Of a stretch of 64,000 nucleotides of DNA, positions 1-9,710 are shown one piece after another. Each line of letters starts with the position of its first letter. The stretch's first letter is position 1. The DNA comes from Nipponacmea schrenckii (lineage: Eukaryota; Mollusca; Gastropoda; Lottiidae). The stretch is from contig JAUJPP010000012.1 in NCBI GenBank assembly GCA_030562195.1, positions 8,804,001 to 8,868,000 of the forward strand. The letters run 5' to 3'. The notes below the pieces were generated by a model. That model had not been told where the DNA came from, searched no databases, and saw only the letters and a list, made by a program, of their open reading frames with translations. Both the position numbers and the translations under genes were made by a program.

Positions 1-170
1 ATCGTTTTAAAAAGTTTTTAATATTGTTATTATATTCAACATATTTTCCCATTTTGTTAAAACTTGTGGACTTTCAATGTCTGTCTTCAGTATTTTATCA
101 TAAATGGTCTTTGTGGTAATGTTAGAATTATAAAGTGTTGTTAAGTTTGTATCTAAAAATTGAGCTGGAG

Positions 171-267
171 TTATTTTTTAATTACAGTATTTTCTGTAGA
201 GTAATTTTTTAATTACAGTATTTTCTGTAGAGTAATTTTTTAATTACAGTATTTTCTGTAGAGTAAT
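171..267. repeat. 31-bp tandem repeat, three copies
   Basis: Three nearly perfect head-to-tail copies of a 31-bp AT-rich unit containing TTAATTACAGTATTTTCTG. The array abuts the 3' end of the non-LTR fragment to its right. In that fragment's orientation it lies just after the stop, so it may be the tandem 3' tail some non-LTR elements carry. That link is inference. Confidence 0.8.
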
Positions 268-783
268 TTATTTAATATAAATTTCATGTTGTATTGAGGG
301 TTGATCAAATATGGCGTACCTATCTTTATTTATTAACTTCTTTATAGTTGTGTTTGTTTTATTTTTTTTCTCTAGATTAAGAAATATTTTAGTTGATTTT
401 TTTCCTTCAAAGAAGAAATTAACTCGAGATCTAACAATTGCTCCTTGCACTTCTGTATCATATATATCATTTAGTTTGTTCTTTATAATGTTTAGCTCAA
501 TAATTTGTTGTTTTAGGTTTCTAAATATATCAACAAGATCTAAACTGTCTATTATCCCTAAAATTGCTTTTTGTCCGCGTTTTTTAATTGTATAGCTCTC
601 CCCTTTTCTGTCTACAGTTAGGTTTAAAACATTATTTAAATCTTCACCTAGTATTAGTTCTGGGTTTTCATATTCTTTAACATTGTCTTCAATACTATTT
701 AAAAGTTCATTAAAGTAATTATATTGTTCTAAATCTGGTATTGAACTATAGATGTTGATTAATAAGAAAATGTTATTTTGTAC
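268..783 (-). pseudogene. Non-LTR retrotransposon fragment (endonuclease end plus start of RT region)
   Basis: Reading right to left, the translation contains a stretch like the late part of an APE-type endonuclease (ELILGEDLNNVLN, then VDRKG and KKRGQKAILGIIDSLDLVDI). It then runs straight into the linker before the reverse transcriptase (GAIVRSRVNFFFEGKKSTK, FLNLEKKN). In intact elements of this L1/Tx1-like type a sizeable endonuclease end and spacer separate these blocks, so this copy seems internally deleted. The frame ends at a stop near 268 and no RT catalytic box follows. It is a dead fragment; the clade is only a guess. Confidence 0.65.
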
Positions 784-940
784 TCCACTGAGACAATATT
801 GAAATAACCATTGATATCACATAGACTGTTTTAAACGGTAGGAAAAAATATAAATAAACATAAATAGAGAGAAGTACATAATTGAGTTTTAACATTGATT
901 TAACCCCACAATGTGAAAATGTATTGTTACAAATTTCATT

Positions 941-1081
941 TGTAGTTTATGTAAACCTTAATACGAAAAATACTTTACATGATAATCGAGAGTTTTGAAC
1001 GGAATACAACTTCAATAACGGAAGTCCCATAAGGGGAGATAAATCACACTTAAAAGACAACTAAATCATAATTCTATGACA
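941..1081 (-). repeat. 3' LTR of the BEL/Pao element
   Basis: About 92 % identical by eye to 9140-9281, in the same orientation, with TG...CA type ends. At about 141 bp it is short for a BEL/Pao LTR. Confidence 0.85.
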
Positions 1082-1090
1082 CTCCCCCCT
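1082..1090 (-). other. Polypurine tract
   Basis: The minus strand reads AGGGGGGAG immediately before the 3' LTR. This is the expected place and composition for the plus-strand primer of an LTR retroelement, and it fixes the LTR edge. Confidence 0.75.
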
Positions 1091-1261
1091 GATGACCTGA
1101 AGCAAAGGTCATCACAGTATGCTATACATATTACAGAATGTTCATAATATAATAATATCCACTTTGTGAATTAAGGTCTATTTCAAATAAGTTAGTATTG
1201 CTTTTCGTTGTTCATCAGCCTTCAGAGCTGCCTTTCTTCGTGGTCATGGTTCTAATTTATC

Positions 1262-1381
1262 CCGGTGTAGCAGTTTGAGATGTCCACCAGTTTGAGATGT
1301 CCAATTTGTATTACGCATGCGTTGATCGAACGTCATAGCGTGTGACGGTGAACATTTTATTTCGCCAGTTTCAGATGTCCA
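1262..1381. repeat. Left end: inverted terminus and subterminal 15-mers
   Basis: Contains CAGTTTGAGATGTCC at about 1271 and 1289 and a one-mismatch copy near 1367. The same motif recurs near the other end, mostly in the opposite orientation. Confidence 0.75.
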
Positions 1382-3527
1382 ATTTCATAGATAATTTACA
1401 TTTTCTTAAAATATTTAGTTTAAGTAATGTTGAAGGGTGACATGAAATCATTTCATACTCCAATTTACTTTAATAAAAACGTTTCACGATGCCGAAAAAT
1501 CCCTCAACTTTAGGCAAAATAAGACGATCGTATTTTCACGACTTTGTTGTACTAAGCTAACTCAAGGTGGTTGCTAAATGCTACATTTAAAAACTTTCGA
1601 TCATACAATTTCCGAATCATTTTTAGCCTATTTCCTTTTCATTGTGATATTGAATACTTCTTGCTTTATTTTTTTATTTTTTCAAAACCTTTCTAAATTA
1701 CATACATGAAATTTGGCGTTTGGATTAATTTGACATCAGAATTTCTGGAAACTGCAATTTTGACAATAGTGATATTGATGTATGTGCACGTGGGGCGAAT
1801 TGAATAAAATCTATTATATTTTATCATGGGTTAAAGTAACTTGCCACCTAACCAGTGGCCTCAAATGTTTGATAAAGGTGCCATTGAAGATGTAGCATAG
1901 CCATTGTTCTTTTCAAGTTGAGAAAAATAAAGAATATATCAAGAAATATTCCACCTAAATTTTATATTCCACCTAAATTTTGTATTCCACCATTTTGAAA
2001 TCGTCAAGACTGTGTATAGGACTAGATCGAATGCCCAACATTTTTTAGTTTTTGAGAGCCCAGTAATAGTAACCAGCCTTGTAAGATTATTAAAAGAACA
2101 ACACTGTAAAAGCTATGATTGATATCTTTCCAGCTGGAATTAGACTAATAATTGTACCCTTGACATTGACTGTTCAACAGAGTAAGTTTGTAAAAGCACA
2201 AAACTCTGGTTATAATACATGTTTATTGATTGTTTTTGCAGAACATGTAATGTCTCTTTAAATATATTGAAAACATCATTATTAAATGACAACAATAGTA
2301 TTTTTTGAAACTTTGGAAACCACAGCATCTGGACAGTCTGTTGATAAAGCACAATAAAGGTCTGTAAATGTGAACAGATTACATTCACTGATACCTAAGG
2401 CATAACTTTCACTAATGTAGGTTCTAGTCGTTTTTCAGTATCATTCCAATGGCAAAGTCTGTACTTCTTCACAAAAACTTTTCTCCAATAGTCCATGTTG
2501 ATCCATTTTGCCTATAGAAGTAAAAAAATAAATATTTTAAGCTATATTTATACAACAAATTACAATGGATCAATTTGTAATATTTCATTATTCAAATCAC
2601 ATATTAAATTTAGATGGACATGAGATATTGGATTGGAACAATAGAAAGTATTTTAATTTATCTTATTAATTTTTGGATAGTTAAGGTCTATAACTGAGTT
2701 AACTTTAAGGCCTATACTGAGTATGAAATAGGCTATCTGCTAGTCCTATACACAGTCTTGCAGATTTCAAAATGGCCTAAATGAAAAATTTCTTGATATT
2801 AAAAACATTTTCACAAATGGTAGAGATGCAAAATGGTTGTGAACTAGGCCTATGTTTGTGTGTGTTATTTTATAAGCCATGCCTATTGGGGCTAGACTGG
2901 AAATGAAACTGAAACATGCAACACTCCTTTTTCTGTTCTTCCCTATCCTAGGACTTTTGAACACAAATTATAAATTTAGGTTAAAGAGTAAATATTTACC
3001 CAGCAAAAAAGGGAGAATATACTGACTGTTTCACCATTTTTTGAATCACGACCCGTGCCTTGTAAGGAGTTGTAAGGATCATCATTTCTTCTTCTTTCTT
3101 CTAGTCTACTACACGATTAGGCCTAGTTCCCTGGGGGGCCTAGCCTACTAGCCTACTGACACTGACTGAGTATTGACTCATGTTTCTAGTCTTGTCTTCA
3201 CCCAAAATCGCTTCTTCAAATCATTTATAGAAGTTGGCACCGTTGGTAGATGTTAGTCTCTGAAAATTTCATCTAAATCCCTTTTAATAGCAAACAGCTT
3301 TCAAATCATCCACAATTTTGACAACTCGCAAAGACGCCATTAGGCTATTATTGATGTCTTCGCTTGAAAACGTCATTGCTTCAAACAGTTTGTTTTCATT
3401 CTGTGACCTCGGCCGTTATACCATACCAAATCGGAATCATGACAACTCGGACCAAAGACAACTCGGACTAGGCCTAGGCCTACTTATTTTTTTATGCTTA
3501 TTTGTTTAAAACAACATGTCTTTCCAA

Positions 3528-3651
3528 AATGGACATCCTAACACGCCCGGACATCTCAAACTGTCTCGGTCACAGTTTGAAATGTCCGCGACTAGTGCGC
3601 ATGTGCTATTGGACATTTCAAAATGCTGGACATCTCAAACTGTCACACCGG
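3528..3651. repeat. Right end: inverted terminus and subterminal 15-mers
   Basis: Contains GGACATCTCAAACTG near 3549 and 3628, a diverged copy near 3611, and one copy in the opposite orientation near 3574. It ends ACACCGG at 3651, the complement of the left terminus. Confidence 0.75.
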
Positions 3652-4799
3652 TTTAGATTCTGTTGGTCTGGCTCTTGATAAGTTGATAGGATTTCCAGTG
3701 GGTACAGCAACTGAATTGGTCTATTGATGATTATCTGTTTCCCGGAAACTGTACTTGTCTTTGTTTTGGCTCCTCGGACATTGGCGTCTGATCCCGTAAT
3801 GAGATCCCGAACTCGAACTAGTTTCCATTGGCCTCTAGGCAGATTCTCACTAGAGACTAGAAAAATATAATACGCGTTGGGTTGAAATCTTTATCTTTAG
3901 GTTCTTGGTGAAAAGCAGGCAAACCTAGAATCCTATGACCAGTAAGGAGGTGAGATGGAGTGAGTGGTTCGTCGAAATCCTCACTGGAAACATAGGTAAT
4001 TGGTCTTGAATTTAGTGTGGCTTCGACCTCACATACAACGGTAATGAGTTCGGCGTAACCGAGTTTACTTTTCCCAAGAACTCTCTTTAGCAATCTCTTC
4101 ATAGACTGGATCAAGCGCTCAAAAAACCCTCCGCTCAATGGTGCCTTCTCTATGTTAAACGACCATTTGATTTGGTTTCTGTTAAAATAGCTGTTTAGAT
4201 CTTCGCTATCAAATAACTTTCGTAATTGGTCTGATGCTGCTATATAAGTTTTTGCATTGTCTGTAATGATGTTATTCGGAACTCCTCTTCTTGATGTAAA
4301 GCGATGTAAACATCTTTTAAATGTGGTAGTGGTTAGATCAGGAACGAGTTCAAGATGTACCGCTCGTGTGGAACAACACGTAAATAAGCAAATCCATATT
4401 TTTGGTGATGTGGCGTGGTCATCTAGTGAAACATAAAGTGTTGCAGCAAAGTGAATACCAACATGGCTAAATGGACGAGTTTGGTTGACTCGAAAATCTG
4501 GTAAAGGTGGTGGTGCTAATTTTAGGAATGGCTTTCCATCAAATTTTCGACAGATGATACATCTGTAGATGATTTACCGTACATACTGGCGCCCCTTGAT
4601 AAGCCAATATTTGGATCGAAGTTCAGTAAGTGTAGACTTAACTCCCTCGTGCAATACTCGATGATGACATCGTTGTGCTATGAGCTTCGTAATTGGATGT
4701 TCCTTGTTAAGTAAAACAGGATACTTTGTTGAGTCTGGTATTGCTGCCTTCGATAGTCGCCCTTTTACATCTGCGTATATACCAAATTGGTTCCGTAAT
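3652..4799 (-). pseudogene. BEL/Pao integrase with DUF5641-like tail (broken)
   Basis: The minus strand encodes the His/Cys zinc-binding start of the integrase (CHHRVLHEGVKSTLTELR, then KYWLIKGR, 4600-4700). The catalytic core follows (CSTRAVHLELV, then IITDNAK), then GGFFERLIQSMKRLL and the conserved LTPSHLLTGH box near 3940. A diverged DUF5641-like stretch (PRGQWKLVRVRDLI) lies at 3700-3840. Stops at about 4570, 4140 and 3857 break the frame. The far C-terminus was separated from the LTR by the nested element at 1262-3651. Confidence 0.85.
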
Positions 4800-6126
4800 T
4801 GATCAAACTTTTTAAGACTGGTAAAGTTCATCTGAGATTTAATCAGCCATTTCGTTTCTGCCAACTCAATATCTTTAGTGGTAAGATTTGAAGATTTGGT
4901 TTTGGATTTAAGCATTTGAATGAATTTAAGGACATAAGCTGTGCTTCTTATCAGTTTAAAGGTAAAAGAGCTAAATCTGGTGATATCAATGATGTTGCTC
5001 ATTAAGCTAACTGGTTCCTGGGTATAGACTAATGCGTTAGTTGTCTTGGTTAGAATTTCTCGTGGTTTGGTTTTCATCTCTTGAAGACACTCCTCGGGTG
5101 TGTGATCACAAAATGGTTGTGGGATGTTGTTTGGTAACATATTACATAGCCATGGTGGACCTTCCACCCATAATTTGCTCTTGGAAAGATCGGTGAGGCT
5201 CATACCTCTCGACGGCAAATCCGCTGGATTTTCCTTTCCTGTAATGTGATTCTATATTTCTCGATTGATTAAGATTTTGATCTGGTTAACCCGGTTCTGT
5301 ACAAATTGTTTCAATTCCTTGGCTTGTTGCTGGATCCAGTACAGCTGCACCTTTGAATCGGTGTAACATGACGTATGGTTTATAGTGATCTCTAATTCTA
5401 ACGCATTTTGGACACAGACTATTAGTCTTGTTAAAATCAGTGCAGCCAGTAATTCTAATCTGGGGATGGTTGTTGGACTGATAGGTGCAACTCTGGTTTA
5501 GATCCAACGAATCTGACATAGACATTAGTAGCCGTTTCTATTGGAAGGTAGACTATTGCTGCGTAGGCTTTGCATGAAGCGTCACAAAATCCAACCAAGG
5601 TTATGTGACTAGGTAGTCCATCTGAAGCAGATTGGTAACATCTTGGTATAGTAATAATTGTAGTTTCTGACATTGATTTGGTTAGTTCGTTCCATTTGGA
5701 AAGCAGTTCTCCTTGGACAGGGTCATCCCATTCTAAGTTGGCTCTGCATACGTCTTGGAATAAGACCTTGAACTGTATAATGAATGGCGAGATGAATCCT
5801 AGTGGATCGAAGAATTTAGATTTAATGCTCACAATATTCCTGGCCTCTTTGGCGACTTCCTCAAGGTTGAACACAAATTCATCAGAGCTATAATTCAATT
5901 CGACACCTAGTATTCGCTGAGTTGGAGTAGCATCACTTGAGGAGTTGGTATGGGTTCCTATCGCTGATTTAAGGTTTGGTCATCTTCTTGACAGTTTGAT
6001 TTTTTGATTAATTCTATCTTGAAGAGAAGGTGAATTGGTGATAAATTTTCTTAAATTAAACCCTCCTTGTGATAGGGTTGACTTGGATAATCGATACAAA
6101 TCAAATGCCTCTTCTTCGATATTAGC
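4800..6126 (-). pseudogene. BEL/Pao RNase H-like / A17 region (broken)
   Basis: Lies between the reverse transcriptase and the integrase. Around 5580-5850 the translation reads FFDPLGFISPFIIQFK and LVGFCDASCKAYAAIVYL. The first is the Pao A17-type linker; the second contains the first acidic residue of the RNase H fold. The frame shifts near 5500 and again at 5220, giving three overlapping open pieces (5898-5455, 5525-5286, 5218-4574). Confidence 0.75.
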
Positions 6127-6960
6127 TCATGTGGTGAGGTCGTCGACATAGATAGACCTCATGAAACGTTGAACAAAATCTGGGTATTGGTTTATGAATT
6201 GCTCCATATGGTACTTGATTGTGGCATTGAATAGGAATGGCGATGAGTTGTCTCCAAAGACCACTCTGGTAAATCTCAAGGTCATAATGTCTTGATCCCT
6301 TTTATGAACGTCGTCAAACCAAAGAAAATGTAATACCTCTCGGTCTTCCGGTGGTAATCTGATCATCAAAAACGCTTTCTCTATATCTCCCGTTAATGCA
6401 ACTCTGTGTGATCGAAATCTAAGTATGATGTCGAATATCTTCTGGTTAATTGGTGGTCCGGTATACAAACAATCATTTAAAGACGGAGTCGAATTTGTCT
6501 TGGCAGAGGCGTCATAAACAATTCGTACTTTGGTGGTTGACTTGTCGTTTCGAATGACTGGATGGTGTGGTAGGTAATGGGTGGTTCCTACATCACAGGT
6601 TTCTGGTGACTTGACTATTTCAACAATGCCTTGTTGAAGTTATCTTTAATGATGTCATCACAATCTTGTAATAACTGTGGGTCATTAAGCAACCTTTGGT
6701 AACATCCCTTCAACCTTTTTAGACATATTTGGTGGTTGTCTGGAGGGACAGGGTTTGGGTTTTTCCAAGGGAGGTTAACTTGATATTTTCTGTCATTGAA
6801 GATAATGGATTGGGTTAGATCGTCATAGATATTCTTGTCTGGGTTGATTCCAATGGCTTCCAATTCCCAAAATCTATTGAGTTGTTCCTCAATACCAGCG
6901 TGTAATGTTGTGACAAGAGTGTGATCCTTGGGTTTTACTCCGAGACCTAATGCTACGGTT
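6127..6960 (-). pseudogene. BEL/Pao reverse transcriptase (broken)
   Basis: Contains GDIEKAFLMIRLPPEDRE (first catalytic Asp) and ends in SIYVDDLTT near 6130, with YVDD as the active-site box. The upstream thumb-proximal part lies in a second open piece (6863-6615). Premature stops separate the pieces, so no full polymerase can be made. Confidence 0.88.
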
Positions 6961-6970
6961 GTCTCTACGG

Positions 6971-7345
6971 CTATGGGACCTTCCTCCCCCCGTTTTCTTC
7001 AGTAGTAAAATTCCAGTAGTGATCTGAACCAATTAAAACGTGAATTTCTCCATTGGATCTCGGTTCTGGATAATCCGCAAGTTTTAAACCCGATAGGTAT
7101 GTATCCTGATATTTTGATAGATTATGACATGCTAATGGTTGGCAGATCAGTGGAACGTCGAATGCAGTGACCTTTCCTTGTGTGGAGATCTTGACAACTT
7201 CTTCTTTTTTGTAGGGTTTCATCTGTGGATCCAAAGCTCTTCAGCTTTATGATGTTCCTTTCAATGGTTCGTAGCATAAGGTTTTCCTTCAGACTCGTTG
7301 TGATAAAAGTCCTTGGCTTCCGGTGTCGAACATGATTCTACAATT
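6971..7345 (-). pseudogene. BEL/Pao aspartic protease / DUF1758 region (broken)
   Basis: The minus strand has CRIMFDTGSQ near 7290-7340, the retropepsin-like active site. Further on, EIHVLIGSDHYWNF near 7000-7050 is the second half typical of DUF1758. A frame break near 7240-7290 lies between the two. Confidence 0.8.
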
Positions 7346-7906
7346 GGTTGGGTTGCAGGATGTGTCTGGATTTAAAACATTACCTCTTGCGGTTTGGAGT
7401 AAAATTTCATCATTACTGTGATCTGTGTGCAGTACTGGTGACTGAGTGGGTTCATTGGCTTTTGATCCACATTCTTGTTTCTGGTAAGTCCGATCTGGTT
7501 TGGTATAGTTTACTGTTGATTGGTTATGGGCCTCTGGGACAAACTCTGTAGCAGTTTCTACTAATATGGTCCTTCTGTATGCATATGAAGCATCTCTTGA
7601 ATTTAATAAGTAATTCTTTTCTGTTCTCAATACTTGATACAGTCTCGCAGGAGTTAAACAAGTGTTGTCCATGGCAGTATGTGAGGTTGGTGTCCATTGG
7701 TTAGTGTCACTGGTGAGTAGTGCTGCTGCTGTTGATTGGTTAGAATAATGAAGTTTTCTTTGAAATTGGTTTGATTTTGCAAAATTATTGGATGGATATG
7801 ATTGGTGGCAATAACTTGTTCTTTCTCTAGCTTCAACTTACCTTTCTATAATTTCTAAAATTTCATCGAGATCCCATTCGTTCTCCTTCACCTCACGGCC
7901 TATTAT

Positions 7907-9061
7907 TTACTGCAACTCACTGGGTAGTTTGGCAGATAAAAGACTTGCGAAGGACGACGAAGATATTCCCATGGACTTCAAATTTCTAACGTTGGCTTCG
8001 ATGCTGTCGTAGAGTTGACGAATGGCTCTTAGGGTTCTCATGTCGTGGATGATTTGTAATTTGACCAAATTCTTCATATGACGTCCAATAATCAAGGTCT
8101 GTTGCCAAATCGTTTTAGTAGAATTGTTGTGGCCTCATGGTAATTAGATGATGACAGGGCTAGTCCCGATACTGACTCAACAGCAAGTCCCTCTAGAAGT
8201 GAGTTCAGATAGTTGAACTTATTAATATCAGACAGGTTGCTATTTTCATTGATAGCTGTAGAAAATGTCTCCCAAAAGGGTTGCCATAGCGATGGATCGC
8301 CTTTGAATTTCTTCAGATCTAATTTTGGTAGCTTGAGATTACTTTGAGATCTTTGGTTTGGGTTGTTTCCAGGTGAGGGAAGATGATTGGTGGTCCTGGC
8401 CTCGGATGTGTGATTCTCTGACTCGGTTGGTTCACTGGGTGTTTGCTTGGTGGCAGCTAAAGGCAGATTCAAATCATCCATTGCCAGCCTCAACCTAACC
8501 TCAACCCAACCTACTTTGAGATCTTTGGTTTGGGTTGTTTCCAGGTGAGGGAAGATGATTGGTGGTCCTGGCCTCGGATGTGTGATTCTCTGACTCGGTT
8601 GGTTCACTGGGTGTTTGCTTGGTGGCAGCTAAAGGCAGATTCAAATCATCCATTGCCAGCCTCAACCTAACCAACAGGGCGTCAATAGCATAGTTTATGT
8701 TGCCAGTTTGGTTAATCTCTGTTTCAATGTTTTCCTCATCTATCAAATTTAGAATGTCTTTGTCCAACATTGTAATGGTTTGTAATTGTTCTTCTAATGT
8801 TTTGAACTCCACCTTTTCCTCTGGGTTTAATTCTGATTGCTTTAGTTTCAGAAAACTTACCGCTTTTGATTTGGTTTTTGTCATGGATGACCGATGTCCT
8901 GCACGAACTCGAAGTCTTTTTAGTTGGGCGTCCGACATTTTGTTTTTGGGTCTACGTGTTTTCTTGACCTTGTTTTTTATGACGTGGTTTATTGGATGTG
9001 AAGTTAAAATTACTTGGTTGTTGAATACCTGGTTTGCTTTTGGTTTTGTTGACGCATCCAT
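7907..9061 (-). pseudogene. BEL/Pao gag-like region, DUF1759 (broken)
   Basis: The first open piece starts at 9061 with a basic, low-complexity N-terminus and runs to 8501. The second (8607-8092) holds the DUF1759 core: LPKLDLKKFKGDPSLWQPFW, then KFNYLNSLLEG and LLKRFG. The third (8095-7907) continues it with LVKLQIIHDMRTLRAI. The break at 8500-8610 comes from an internal tandem duplication. The start at 9061 lies about 80 bp after the 5' LTR, as expected for gag. Confidence 0.85.
8341..8672 (-). repeat. Tandem duplication inside gag, about 160 bp, spacing 172 bp
   Basis: 8341-8500 and 8513-8672 are nearly identical by eye. The 172-bp spacing is not a multiple of three, so the duplication shifts the gag frame. 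This explains why two overlapping open frames share the same peptide (MDDLNLPLAATKQTP). Confidence 0.9.
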
Positions 9062-9139
9062 CTCGTCGGACCATGTAATAGATGTTGACTACGTTTAGCC
9101 TTGGAATGGTTCGGGAAATGAAAAAACGTGGTTTAGGAC

Positions 9140-9281
9140 TGTAGTTTATGTAAACATCAATACGAAAAAACCTTTACATGATAATCGAGAGATTTGAAAG
9201 GAATACAACTTCAATAACGGAGAGTCCCATAAGAGGAGATACATCACACTTATAAGACAACAAAATCATAATTCTATGACA
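9140..9281 (-). repeat. 5' LTR of the BEL/Pao element
   Basis: Partner of 941-1081. The internal sequence starts at 9139 on the minus strand. I could not identify the tRNA primer site with confidence. Confidence 0.85.
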
Positions 9282-9710
9282 ACTTTTGATCGTATTTTGA
9301 CTAAACTTGTTATGCCTATTTTATTGATAAGATAGCCGTTTTGTTACATCGGTCTTGTTCGTAAATGTTATCGGTTTTTACTATCACGGTCATCGGCTCT
9401 CGATTAAAGTATCAGAAAAACTTTGAACGTATCAAATAATCCAAATTCGAGGAAGACGTTGATCGTAATGCTTGTGAAAAATCGCGGTCTAATCGTGCAC
9501 CTAACGAAACAATTGTAGAGTAAGTATGTGACCGTATCTGAACGGAGGAAGAGACCAGGAGTTGACACAATATCTCGATTAGATTAAATACAAATGCAAC
9601 CAATCGTTTAAGCGATTCAAAATTTCCGAGAATTTCTACCGGTGAGCTACAGATCAAACCAAATAGGAGGGAACCAATTATGACAATATTATTAAATATT
9701 TGATTTTCAG
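9282..9710. other. Spacer without recognised features
   Basis: Unique-looking sequence between the BEL 5' LTR and the first SDR exon seen. I found no exon carrying the start of an SDR nucleotide-binding motif. It is probably the end of the first SDR intron. Confidence 0.5.

Larger units (their letters stand above)
1262..3651. mobile_element. Non-autonomous DNA element nested in BEL/Pao
   Basis: The ends are inverted: CCGGTGT at 1262 followed by CAGTTTGAGATGTCC, and the complement of the same blocks ending at 3651. The outside sequences are both BEL/Pao, with the integrase/DUF5641 region resuming at 3652, so the insertion is younger than the retroelement. The inside is AT-rich. The short minus-strand frames at 2140-2388 and 2767-2964 match no transposase I know, so the element is probably non-autonomous. 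The superfamily and target duplication are unresolved; flanks share only a TTTA-like match. Confidence 0.75.
941..9281 (-). mobile_element. BEL/Pao LTR retrotransposon, decayed, with a nested DNA element
   Basis: Direct repeats of about 141 bp lie at 941-1081 and 9140-9281. On the minus strand each begins TGTCATAG and ends ACTACA, as LTRs do. A purine tract lies directly before the 3' LTR. Between them the minus strand encodes, in order, a gag-like DUF1759 region, an aspartic protease/DUF1758 region, reverse transcriptase with YVDDL, an RNase H/A17-like region, an integrase and a DUF5641-like tail. That order and these domains are typical of BEL/Pao. Several stops and frameshifts break the frame, and the LTRs differ at about ten positions plus an indel, so the insertion is old and inactive. 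Without the nested 2.39 kb it would be about 5.95 kb. No clear target-site duplication was found. Confidence 0.9.

Noticed and set aside
311..595. 94-codon plus-strand hydrophobic frame
   Set aside because: It is the complement of the recognisable non-LTR frame on the minus strand.
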